DNA of 64,000 nt, from positions 15,747,133-15,811,132 of the forward strand of contig OZ037769.1 in NCBI GenBank assembly GCA_964035545.1, in the 5' to 3' direction. Origin of the DNA: Bugula neritina. Lineage: Eukaryota > Bryozoa > Gymnolaemata > Cheilostomatida > Bugulidae. Shown piece after piece: positions 38,634 through 50,400 of the stretch. Every line of letters begins with the position of its first letter. The first letter of the stretch is position 1. The translations under genes and the position numbers were made by a program. The notes under the pieces were generated by a model, which made no database searches, was not told where the DNA came from, and saw nothing but the letters and a program-made list of their open reading frames with translations.

Positions 38634-41600
38634 ATGGCCAACGCTCATGAAGGAAAAACTTTTTACACAGATTTGAAGCGATATCCAGAGATAAATGCAG
38701 ATGCAGATGGTGACTGCGGTACTGGCTATGCTTTGGTACCTGTGTTAGATGCATCTACAGAATTCCTTCCATTCTTTGGTAATAACCTTACCATATATTT
38801 TGTACTTATATATTGATATTTTTATTTTAATCTAATTAATATTAATTGCTGTTTGTTGAGTAACATATTTATATTATAATTATTATTTAATTTTTAAAAA
38901 GTTATACTATTAGTATTACTATTAGTATTAAATCACTTCAAAATCAAAGTTGAAAATGAATATTTTTTATATGAAAATTGCAATACTCGTAATGATGGTT
39001 ATACTGGGATCGATATTGAACTTGTTTGGAGTTTCTATGCAATAAAATTAGTGTCAAGCGTATTTAATTTTATGTCTTAATTTTCAATCTTCGCGTTACT
39101 GTTAGTGTTACTAATCGTATAAGTATTGCTAATGGGAATATTAATGTAATAGTTATTTCTATAACTATATAATATTAATAATGTTATGCTTCTTTTTGAT
39201 ACTATAATTATCATTATGAATATTTTTATTAAATTAAATTTCTTGTAATTGATGAAACTACTTTTAATGGAAGCAGATTTCTTAGCATTAGTTACTAAAT
39301 TACTACTAGTACTAAACTTTGTAAAAATTTAATGCTAGAGAAATGAAATTAAATAGACTATGTACTCTGTGATATTTAAATTTTTATTATAATTTGGAGT
39401 AAATTAAAGTCTGTTAAATCAAAGTCATAATACAGATGCCATCAGAAATATTTTGTTCAAATTAACAAATAATAAAAATTCAATATTTAATGAGAATGAA
39501 TCTAATCGCAAGTTTAGGCTAATATTATTTGTATTGTTTGTGAGAATTTATGAATGATTGAAGTTGTGTAATATTTTGAATAATAGTTGTTACAGTGTTT
39601 ACATTTTATGTTTTTAAACTATGAATTCTGAAAAATTAATGTCAAAATTTACAGAAAATAGATATTAATTTCTGGCAGGTAATTTAATAGTTTGGCTATT
39701 TGCTCTGAATATAAAATTTAAATCAGTAAATGGAGTTGATTATGTATTTTTTTCTGCCTGCCCCACTATTGGTGATGGGATTTGTGGACAGTGTTTGTTA
39801 ACGAAGACAAATAAAGTGCTGCTGTCTTCAGTTTAAAGCAAATTTAAATTGAATTCTTTGTTATGAGAGATTATAAATAGCCACTGATTTCTGTGTAACT
39901 TTTTCTTGAAATTCAGTTTGGAGTTTCAGCTGTGCTCATGGTTTAGCCCATCAACGTGTTTATGTTTCATATGTAAGTTCTTTGTGCATGTTTAAAACAC
40001 ATGTGAGTTCAACTTACCAACTGACGTTAGAAACTGCTAGTTTAATTACTGGTATTAATGGCGGAATTCAGCACCGATTTTATTTGCTTAAACTGAGTTT
40101 ATTCAATCATCAGTGGGACTTCAACAAGTCTTGCTAGACTGGCCAATTTAAATAATCTGAAACATATGTGAGGTTCATCTGATTTCATGAAACATACTTG
40201 CTACTTACTTATGTGTTATGACTTTCGAAGTTATTGCCTTTGACACATGTTGCAGATATCTTTGGTACTATGCTGAAGCTATGCAAGAATGATTTTTCTG
40301 GAAACATTAATGTAAGTTGTTAGGAGTTTTCAGACAATTATCGCAATCTAAAGTTGTGTTTACTCGCTGTACAATTCCGAGTGAGTCATGCAGATGCCTT
40401 TATAATTAATCTGATATGTAAGGCAACTGTCACAGATTTTCTTTTCTTTTTACATTAGAAAGCTGGAAATACTTGTACCAATTATAATATGAGTATGTAA
40501 AATATCTATTCTACATAATGAAGTGTTATTCGAATTTAGCAAATCAAACATTTTAGTTGTGCAAAAAGTTCAACCTTTTTTATGTTTTCAGAAGCTGCAA
40601 AAGAAAAGGAAGGAGATTTCTAAAGCCCAGACCTTCAAGGAACTCTTGGATTATGAGTTGAATAATGGACTCGCTAAAAAGAGCGATAGTGCATGCATTG
40701 CTGCTCTTTGGTACAAAAGGTACGTGGTCTTGCAGCCTAGTAAAAATTGGACAAATGTTTATGGCATGCTATGTGATAGCAATATTGCAATATAACTATT
40801 TCAATACAAATATTTGTGTCGGAGTTAAATTAATAAATATTTTTGTTGACAGTCTGATAATCAATCAATTTTTAGCTGTCAAAAGTACAGTATTTTCTGT
40901 AATAGTCTAGTATATATGACCTTTTTTATTACTTTTCTCTAAATATATATGGTAGTTCATTTGCTGATGCTTTCAGGGGCTTACAGTTCATCATAGCTTT
41001 CATAGAGCAGTTCTTGTATGCCGAAGATACAAAATCAGGTTATGAGTTATTCACAGCTGCGTATGAAGCTACACTGAAGAAATATCACAGCTGGATTGTA
41101 CAGAAAGGCATTTTGGTGAGTAACTAGTTGCGAATTGAGTAATATTGTAACACAGGTTGTGATTGGATGAAATATATTCATCTGATTGGTAATTGATTGA
41201 AGTATGTAATACTGAGTAGTGATTGGTTGAAGTATGTAATACTGAGTAGTGATTGGTTGAAGTATGGAATACTGATCAGTAGAAGTATAAACCGCACACA
41301 ATTATCTTTATACTTTTTACCTGCTGTTATCACACTTTCAGAAAGCAAGTTGTTTTCTGTCACAGCGTGACTCACAGCAGCTCTAGTAGAGTTGGTATAC
41401 AATCTCACGTCACAGTACATTGCTACACACTGCTATCTCTCATCTGTTCTATGCCCCTTTCTCGGCTTACTATTCATGCTCTGTCATTTCAAAGGAATGC
41501 CCAGGTGTGTTTAGCCCAGGTAAGTTTACACTCCCATCTCTCTCTTGTAAACTCCTGCAGTGATTTGAGCATGAGCTAGACCTTCAGCTTATTATATAGT

Positions 41601-43138
41601 GCAAGTAGAGGTCAATGCATGTGTTTACACGAGTGTGTAACATTGTATATATTAGCGTATGTGACATTGTATATATTAGAGTATGTGACATTGTATATAT
41701 TAGAGTATGTAACATTGTATATATTAGAGTATGTAACATTGTATATATTAGAGTATGTAACATTGTATATATTAGAGTATGTAACATTGTGTATATTAGA
41801 GTGTGTAACAGAATGTAGGCCGTGTACACTATGCTAGTGTAGCTAGGTCTACTCTATAATATAATATAATAGAATATGAGATTTTATATTGTAATTTAAC
41901 ATGATAGAATTTATGGTATATTCCATTATATTTATTTTATATATGTATATTTTATTATATATTATATTATAATGTAAAATAAAATCATTTGACAACATAT
42001 AATATGATGTGTTGTATTGTAGCGTATTGCACTACATTTTTATATTAAAATGGAATTTATAATATAATATTACACAATATATTATATAATATATTGTAAC
42101 TTCATACCAAAGCAAAAACTAACAGTTATGCATACTGATAGCCTTAGAATATTTGATTTTGTAGCCACTCCCCCCCCCCCCGTAGTAGCTCTTTGCTATC
42201 CCCAACTTGATTTTCTGATGCCAACACGCTATATCCTGTGAACTTAGCCTACCTTTCTACTTCTTCTGCAGGTTGAGTTGATCTGTCTGTCTGTCTGTCT
42301 CTTGATTTCCTTACACGAACTTCTCTCTCTGTTTCTGTCATTCCATCACTCTTTGAGAATCTCAGCTCCTTCAGTTGTGAGTCCCGAATAAACAACTCCC
42401 CCAGCTTGACTCCCGGCTTTGATTTTATCAGTTACTCTCATCTTAGACAATATTACTTAGTAACATAGTCACGTGTGACACTGACATATGGTGACACTGC
42501 CATATGTGATGCTGCCATATGTGACACTGACATATGGTGACACTGCCATATGTGACGCTGCCATATGTGACACTGACACATGGTGACACTGACATATGGT
42601 GACACTGACATATGTGACACTGACATATGTGACACTGACACATGGTGACACTGACATATGGTGACACTGACATATGTGACACTGACATATGTGACACTGA
42701 CATATGGTGACACTGACATATGTGACACTGACATATGGTGACACTGACATATGTGACACTGACATATGGTGACACTGACATATGTGACATGTGCTGCAGG
42801 TGGTGGCCAGGATGATTCCCCAGAGGTCTGAGGTGGTGAAGATGCTGTGTTATGGAGATGAAAGTCTTCAGTCTCAGGTAGACTGCTCTGTCTAACGTGT
42901 CTACCGGCAGCTTCCTGTTTGCTGCCATTTCCTGTTTAGAACGTGTCAACTGAGAATCCACAGTTACTTACATGTACTTACAGTTATTTACATGTACTTA
43001 CATGTACTTACAGTTACTTACGTGTACTTACAGTTAATGGCGGATCAGAAAGACTATCTGAAGACGATGAAGCCTCTTGCTGATTACTTACACAACCTGA
43101 TAGTGGACCTGGGACTAGACACAGAGGAGAAAGTTTGA
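38634..43138 (+). CDS. GLTP: glycolipid transfer protein (GLTP), complete
   Basis: Six exons: 38634-38778, 40256-40311, 40592-40719, 40977-41115, 42800-42877 and 43034-43138. They join in phase to 216 residues (human GLTP is 209). The GLTP fold binds the sugar headgroup of glycosphingolipids and moves them between membranes in the cytosol. Headgroup-contact residues known from human GLTP (Asp48, Asn52, Lys55, Trp96, His140) all have counterparts: DFSGNIN-K (Asp61, Asn65, Lys68), ALWYKRG (Trp107) and KKYHSWIVQKG (His147). The C-terminal helix ends VDLGLDTEEKV rather than the human NYKV end, so the Tyr-Lys-Val tail is only partly kept. The first 35 residues are divergent. Introns 4, 5 and 6 hold tandem repeats. 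CPTP-type ceramide-1-phosphate specificity is less likely given the kept Asp/Asn/Lys/Trp/His set. Confidence 0.93.
41191..41280. repeat. 30-bp repeat, 3 copies, GLTP intron 4
   Basis: Three head-to-tail copies of a 30-bp unit containing GATTGGTTGAAGTATGTAAT, with a degenerate fourth just upstream. It lies 75 bases downstream of the exon 4 donor. Confidence 0.93.
41633..41811. repeat. 24-bp repeat, about 7 copies, GLTP intron 4
   Basis: The unit contains GTATGTAACATTGTATATAT and has a 24-bp period. Because 24 is a multiple of three, three frames on the two strands stay open through it; none is a gene. Confidence 0.95.
42473..42789. repeat. 15/16-bp repeat just before GLTP exon 5
   Basis: Alternating units TGACACTGACATATGG (16) and TGACACTGACATATG (15), about 20 copies, run to within about 10 bases of the exon 5 acceptor GTGCTGCAG|GTG. 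The array replaces the expected pyrimidine tract. Confidence 0.95.
42961..43033. repeat. acceptor-containing repeat in GLTP intron 5
   Basis: Units of ACTTACATGT and ACTTACAGTTA repeat up to the exon 6 splice acceptor TACTTACAG|TTA. The real acceptor is itself the last unit, so earlier units carry copies of the same TTACAG|TTA site. Confidence 0.8.
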
Positions 43139-43831
43139 GACGTCATATCTGCACCCCCCCCCCAGTCTAGCGCAAGTAGTTAAACTACATTCCATAGAGA
43201 TTTCCCCTGCAAGTATATAACTGTGCTATTTTACTCTCCTCTGTGTTATTACTAACATGTCAGGAGTTGTCTCCCTTAACCCTGGAATATTGTACAATTT
43301 ATCTTATCGCAATTTCACAAGTATTTCGAAAGTGTAATAGTTTGCGTATTACATAACGTGTCTGTTAGCGTGTCTTGCTATTTATTTCCTAAAAACACTT
43401 TATTTTGTTGACCATTTTTAATTTTCAGTCACCTTTTACTCTCTTTGCCCATAGATCTGATGAAAGCTTTATTTTGTTATATCAACAGCTGAGTTGTTTA
43501 TTTCAAGTAAATTTTTTGTCGAAACATAATTTTATTTTAGATTTTTTATACGCATCTGTATTTGCAGTTTTTAATGTTCGTTTCTCCTTGTGTGACGGTA
43601 TGTCTACATGTATTCAACTTCACTGATACGTGGCAGGGCCTAAGATAAACATATGGAGTGATAATATATTGTACAATTGTGAAATGTTAGCTTTTCATAG
43701 CAATAACATTTACTAGTGCCAGTGTACCATAGAATATTATAGCCTGTGGTTAATATATTGTATTTGTGGAGTTATCGGCCCATTCAAGTGGATGAGAGTT
43801 TTCTACCCTTGCATGTAATTCTAGTGCTACC

Positions 43832-43837
43832 AATAAA
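43832..43837 (+). terminator. poly(A) signal of the GLTP gene
   Basis: AATAAA followed about 15 bases later by a GT-rich stretch (CAAGTTTGTGAAGCTGT). It would give a 3' UTR of about 0.7 kb. The interval from here to 44,492 holds no gene. Confidence 0.6.
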
Positions 43838-44492
43838 AGTGCTCAAGTTTGTGAAGCTGTTTCTCTTCTCTGTTATTCTAGTTGTACTTCTTTTACAATA
43901 CTAAAGGCATGCTTGTTGCTATATCTAATACACAGTCTATGGAATACACCACAATACAAATGTATAATATGTTGAGATATCTAGAATTGGAGTGCTTGGA
44001 GTTATTTTCTCTACTTTGACACATTGGTCTAGGAAATTCTAATGTAGTGCAATGTATTAAATACAGTAAAACTCAAGGTGGTGAATTCACTGAAGTAGAC
44101 TAAGTTACTTTCAGTATACGTATTATTAATAAAATTGATGCTTGAGAGGGTTAGACTTGGAAATCTGTAAGTTTATTCTCAAATTTTATTTTTATAAATA
44201 TCAGCTGATATGTCAGCCATGTTTTTAAGTAACGTTATGGTTACTTGACCAGAGGGTAGCGTCAGCTATTAGCATGGAGTTTTAGTTGCTGCCTAGTCAA
44301 TGCACTTGGCAGTGTTCAGGAAACCACGGCAACCAAAATGCTACCAAATGAATTGATCTCTATCTCATTGGCTTGCTAATTGTCATATATATAAGGCAGA
44401 GAGTACACAGGCTTACATCATAAGACAGGGCAGGTAACAGGTAAGCTGGTCTCTATTACCAAAGGATAGAATATCATAAGGTGAGACTCGGT

Positions 44493-47400
44493 ATGTCAAC
44501 TTACTACAGGTTCTCTAATGGAGTGCCAACATGGAACAGGTACTCTTCTGACATGTCAACTTATAACAGGTTCTTGTCATCTAGGTGGCCTGATCGGTCT
44601 AGCAGGTATGTGATTGGCTAGAAACTTGTTAATAGAAAACTGGGGAAAATCGTGTCATGCATAACATAAATAAACTTTCAAATTGCTTGTGAAAATTTTG
44701 TTAGTCTAGCCTACATTCTGACTGCTTTTAATATCTTTAGATCTAGCACTAAGCCCGTGAATAGATACCCATCAGGCAGTACCTTAGGCTACAGTAGTCG
44801 TTCAACATGGAGATCTCCCAGTCGCTACACTCCTGAACCTTCCAGCACCCCCTCAGCGTTCCCCACTGTCCATCCTTCTCCTTCCAGCTACAATAGCTCC
44901 TCTACTATTGGCTCTCATCCTGCTTATTCAACCAATGGCATCTCTCCTACCAGACATGTTACTTTTTCTGACGAATCGCCTAAAACTGACCGGCCCAAAC
45001 CACTGGCCCGGTCCACTAGATATCTCATTGATCCACACACTTTGGGCCCAATTGACGGTAAGATTATTTGTATATTGACTTGACTTCATAAATCGTCACA
45101 ACTAATCCAATATTTCTCTTTTTATACGTTGGCTGCAAGTTAGGTTAAGGATGACGAATTAAATTGAAATTTAAATTTTATTCCATTAGATGGTTACAAG
45201 ATATTTTAGCAGAAGAATTATGCATAGTGATAACTCATGACTCATATAGCACCTGGATTTACAATATTATTTAGAGAATTCCAATGTAGAGTCTGAGAAA
45301 GAAAGTCAGCCTTATTTAGAGATACAGGAAGTTGATTTGTTGATTAGTGAGAATTCCCGAGGGCATCATACAGACAGGTGAGTTCACTTACTGTTAGTCA
45401 CCTTGTTGTGAGTCCATTTGTTACACTTACACTGATCTCTAGAGAGTTACACTGAACTCTTCACAGTTAGACTGAGCTCTGTACACAGTTACACTGAGAT
45501 CTACAAACATATAGCGGGCTATAAATGAACTATTGGACACACCAGTTAATTACTACAATGTTTGTTGTTCACAGGATATGGCTATGTTATGATGTATAAT
45601 CGTGTCACGTATTACAATATCTAGTCTATAGCAGATATAAAACCTGCATAAACCTGCATACATGATGAATATCTCTATATTTGCTTGTCCTAATATTGGG
45701 CCATATTTCAGTTGGTGAACTGTTGGGTTGTAAGATGCTTCATTTAGTACCAAATTGTACATCAAATTACTTTTCTATTAATAGATAGTGGGGGTTATAA
45801 ACTACCAATATTGTGTTTAACCCTCAAATGATCTGCTGTGATGTTTTAAACAACTAAGGCTATTATCTGTGAAGCCAAGGCTATTTTTAGATTATTGGAC
45901 CTGAAGCTATCAGCATTAAAGCAAACTTATAAAATAAACTTTTGCACAGCCATCCAATAATGATCATTGCTTTTTTTCTTATGTTTTAAATAACACTATC
46001 TATTATCTAATGTGAGTTCATAGAGGATTTGAGTTGTAAGAAAGATTTAGCATAATGTAATACAATATAATATAATACATTATAATACAATATAATGTAA
46101 TGTAATACAATATAATATAATACATTACAATATAATACATTATAATATAATACAATATAATATAATACAATATAATATAATACATTATAATATAATACAT
46201 TATAATGTAATACAATATAATAAAATACATTATAATATAATACAGTATAATAAAATACATTATAATATAATACAGTATAATAAAATACATTATAATATAA
46301 TACACTATACTGCAATACAGTATAGTATAATACACTATACTGCAATACATTATAATATAATACAATATACTGTAACACAATGTTATGTAATGCTGCCAGG
46401 TACGAGATGACTGAGGAAAGCTACATAGATGACATCACAGGAAGTGTTTGCACTGCTAATCTGATTATACGCAGAGGTCAAGAGTTCAAGGTTAAACTAC
46501 GACTAAACAGACTGTATGGAAAGGGAGATAAAATCAGGGTGGAGGCTTGCTTCGGTATTGTATCCTCACACATGACTAGATAGTTACAGACTGTTGCTAA
46601 GAAATGGTGATATAATGAAATTTATTGGACTTGTTAATCACATCCATTAATTTCTCCTCAAGTTAATCATGTATGCTTAGTGCCTGCTGTTTCTAACAGA
46701 TTGGCTTTAAAGTATTTATTTTAGGCTTGAAGATTTTTAAAGAAAATAGTACTTTCTTAGCTGAAACTTTTTAGTATTTCAAAATGGTGTAGTGAGAAAT
46801 AGCTGTCCTAAAATCTTTGTTAGACTGAAAATTGTGGTATATTTGTAAGAAAAGAGTTTGTGAATTTTTTAGCTAAGCTATTTCTGATTCTAGATTCTTC
46901 TGTATACACAGTTTGTTATACACTTGTCTCCAAATTTCACTTCTATTCTTTACATAGTCTGCTATACACTTGTCTCCAAATTTAACTTCTATTCTCGACA
47001 TAGTCTGCTATACACTAGTCTCCAAATTTCGCTTCTATTCTTGACATAGTCTGCTATACGCTTGTCTCCAAATTTTACTTCTATTCTCTACACAGTCTGC
47101 TATACATTTGTCTCCAAATTTCGCTTCTATTCTTGACATAGTCTGCTATACACTTGTCTTCAAATTTTACTTCTATTCTTTACATAGTCTGCTATACACT
47201 TGTCTCCAAATTTAACTTGCTGTGTTGCAGGTGCTGAGCCGATGGTTAGCAAAGGTACGTATGCCCAGGTTATGGTTGGGGATTCTGTTACTGATGGCTG
47301 GTACGCTAGGAAACTTTCTGCTAACCATACAGAGGTGAGTTCATAGCTCTAGCGTTGTGTAGGTGCACAAGATCTCCTTGTAAACTAGTGCAATGCAATG

Positions 47401-50400
47401 ATGTTTGTTAGCCTAGGGCCACACTGTGCGTATTTTCGCATGCGAAAATTAAAATCACAAGTAGCAAAGGTGTCCACTGTAGCGTCAGTGATGCGTGATA
47501 AATAAAGCTTTCATTTTTAAATCGCACTCGCTTTCAATTAAACGCAATTTACTGGAATGTAGCACTAAATAAAGAAATTGGGCTCGCTGAATAGCTACCA
47601 GCCAATTAGGTGACGACGACAGAGACGATTCGCACTTGCGAATGTTTTCTCAACGCGCACAGTGGACACCTTTGCTACTTGTGATTTCAATTTTCGCATG
47701 CGAAAATACGCGCCGTGTGGCCCTAGGCTAAGTCTGTAATAGTTTTTATATGAGTTGAATAGCTTGTGTGTCTTCCATGTTCAACTTACTTACACTCTAA
47801 CTGAATAGCTTATGACTTTTGCTGCAGGTTGCCTTTTATGTAGTAATTAAAAATTGTCTGCACTTTTAATTTAAGCAACCATCTGTTGCTAAGCAACGTA
47901 TGAACTGCAGCTGTAAAACATTTGCAGGTCACATAAAGAGAACATTGATAAACACTTGTATACTTTCACTATTTAGTGTGTTGTTTGAAATACTTTAAAC
48001 TGTGTTTGGAAACAGTACCAGTCATTGACCAATTTTTTAAATTTGCCAAAAGTTGTTAAGTAGATTGTAGAACGTCAATTTCCTGTGTGAATTTGTTTCC
48101 TTAGTGATGGAGTGTTACGTTAGTTACCAACACTGGATCCCATACGCTTTGTGCTGTAATCTAGTTGTTGTTGGCGTGTGTAAAAGATAGTTAAATAGAG
48201 GTTACTATGGGATTTAATTATAGCGTGGCTTGTGTAATGTTGTGCTACATTTTTGAACTTGCTCTGTTAATTTCATTGGTTTATTTATATTTCGTTTTAA
48301 ACTATTTCTGGCCAGCAAAAAGAGTAACATTAGCTAGTGTATTTGGTAGTGAATTATATAATCATTAGCATTATTTATATAATAAGGAGAAATGTTGTTT
48401 TATTTAAATGATACTGAAATATAATATGCTAATGCAATTTACAAGCTTATACAAAATATGAATAAATATTTATGTTTTGCGCCAGACAATATTATGACTA
48501 GAATTTGTCTTATATTTGTTTCTAATTATTGCTGGCAACCAGATTAAAGAAATAATACTGTGGAAGATGAAGGACCTTGACAGAACTTTTAACAACTAAA
48601 CTGCACTAAAACAGAAATAGTTTTTTAAATGAACAGGGAATTATCTTCTCATGCCCATATTTTAGTTGATTCTGGCGATAAAGTCCCCAGCTAATTGTGC
48701 TGTTGGAAGATGGAGTTTCATCTTTGACTCAGTGAACACAAATGAGAATGGAGAGCTGATGGAGCTGATGCAGGGGCCAATCACGTGCTCTGCTTTTATA
48801 CTTTTCAATGCCTGGTGTGAAGGTACAGAGTAATATTTGTTCATGTTATATGTCTAGTAGTAGCGGCAGTTGGTGAACTGAATTAAAACATTTAATTTGC
48901 TCATTTAATTTATTGAGTACTATATGACAGGTAAATCTTGTTTGCAGACGACGCAGTATATTTGAAGAATGGTGACTGGGCTGACGAGTATGTGTTGAAT
49001 GACACTGGGAAAGTGTACCGAGGCAGTGCTAAGCAGGTATTCCCAGTCTATTAGTTCGCGGAAATTTCACTGTTTATTTTAAACTATGAAGACTGTATAC
49101 TGTATACTGGTATGTTAGTCTTAGCTACTATGAACAGATATGCTATTCTATTAAAAAATAGTCTGTGAACACAGTAACACTTTATTACAGTAATACTATA
49201 ATACAGTAACATTGTAATACATTATTACTGTAATACTGTATTACAGTGTTATTGTATTACCGTTATTAGTTGTACTGCATTACTGTTTGGTTATATTGTA
49301 AACTACTAAACCAAGGAATTGTGTTGATGTAATATAAAGTTGTTGTATACAGATTATTGGAAAGCCTTGGAACTTTGGGCAGTTTGAGAGCGTTAGTCTA
49401 CAGGCAGCTCTGTTCCTATTGGACGAAGTTTCATCCCTGGCATCGACAGCGAGGGGAAACCCAATAATCCTCAGCAGGAAACTCTCGGCTCTGGTATGTT
49501 ATACTATGATATGCCAATGCTTATTCGCTAGTGCAATGTATGCCAGCTCGTTATTGGCTACTCGTTATTTCAATACTCTATTACTGATTATTATTGGCTG
49601 TCAGGTAAACTCTCAGGATGATAACGGAGTGCTGGTCGGCAGCTGGACAGGTGACTATTCTACAGGAACTCCACCCGACAGCTGGTCAGGAAGTGTGGCT
49701 ATCCTTAAACAATATATGCAAACCAAGTCTTCTGTGAGTAGATATATTATCTTGATAAAACTGTTATTGTATTGGTACATCTGTATGTGGGCAAGGCATT
49801 GGTAAAGTTGTTATTGTAGTTGCACATTGGTAAGTATAATATGTTGTTTTGGTCTTAGATTTACATGTAAACTTTGCTTTCAGGTAAAGTTTGGACAGTG
49901 TTGGGTATTTGCTAGTGTATTGACTACGGTATTCAGAGCTATTGGAATCCCAGCGAGGCCAGTTACTAACTATCTATCTGCTCACGATACTGACGGTAGT
50001 CTGACTATTGACTGTCACTACAACTCTGACGGCGAACCTCTGACAGGTGAATAGTGACTGTGTACTCACAACTCACAGTAAAAAGTGTCACTATGTACTC
50101 ACTACTCTTAGTAAATAGTGTCACTGTTTACTAACTTTTCACCATAAATAGTGTACTGACTACTTGCAGATGAATGTGTTTAGTGTGTTTTTGTTGTAGA
50201 TTTAGTCAGTAACTTTAAAGTGAATTATAATGCACTATAATGCAATCTATATATTATATAATAACTAGTATATTGTCTATATATAGCTATCTTAGTTATT
50301 TCTTTGACACTTATGCTATGCCATTCACAAGTCTCACTATAACATATGAGTGGTTATTCAGAGTTGAACAGGGATTCCGTGTGGAACTTCCATGTTTGGA

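Noticed and set aside
41584-41837. Three overlapping frames on both strands
   Set aside because: The 24-bp repeat of GLTP intron 4 read in stop-free phases.
42473-42789. CRISPR-like array
   Set aside because: Units are contiguous with no unique spacers, and the host is eukaryotic. It is an ordinary minisatellite, as are the other arrays.
42443-42961. Met/Ser/Val/Cys-rich minus-strand frames
   Set aside because: Artefact of the 15/16-bp repeat in GLTP intron 4. Exon 5 of GLTP is on the other strand.
43405-43626. 73-codon plus-strand frame after GLTP
   Set aside because: It lies in the GLTP 3' UTR between the stop and the AATAAA, with Phe/Leu-rich AT-driven composition.
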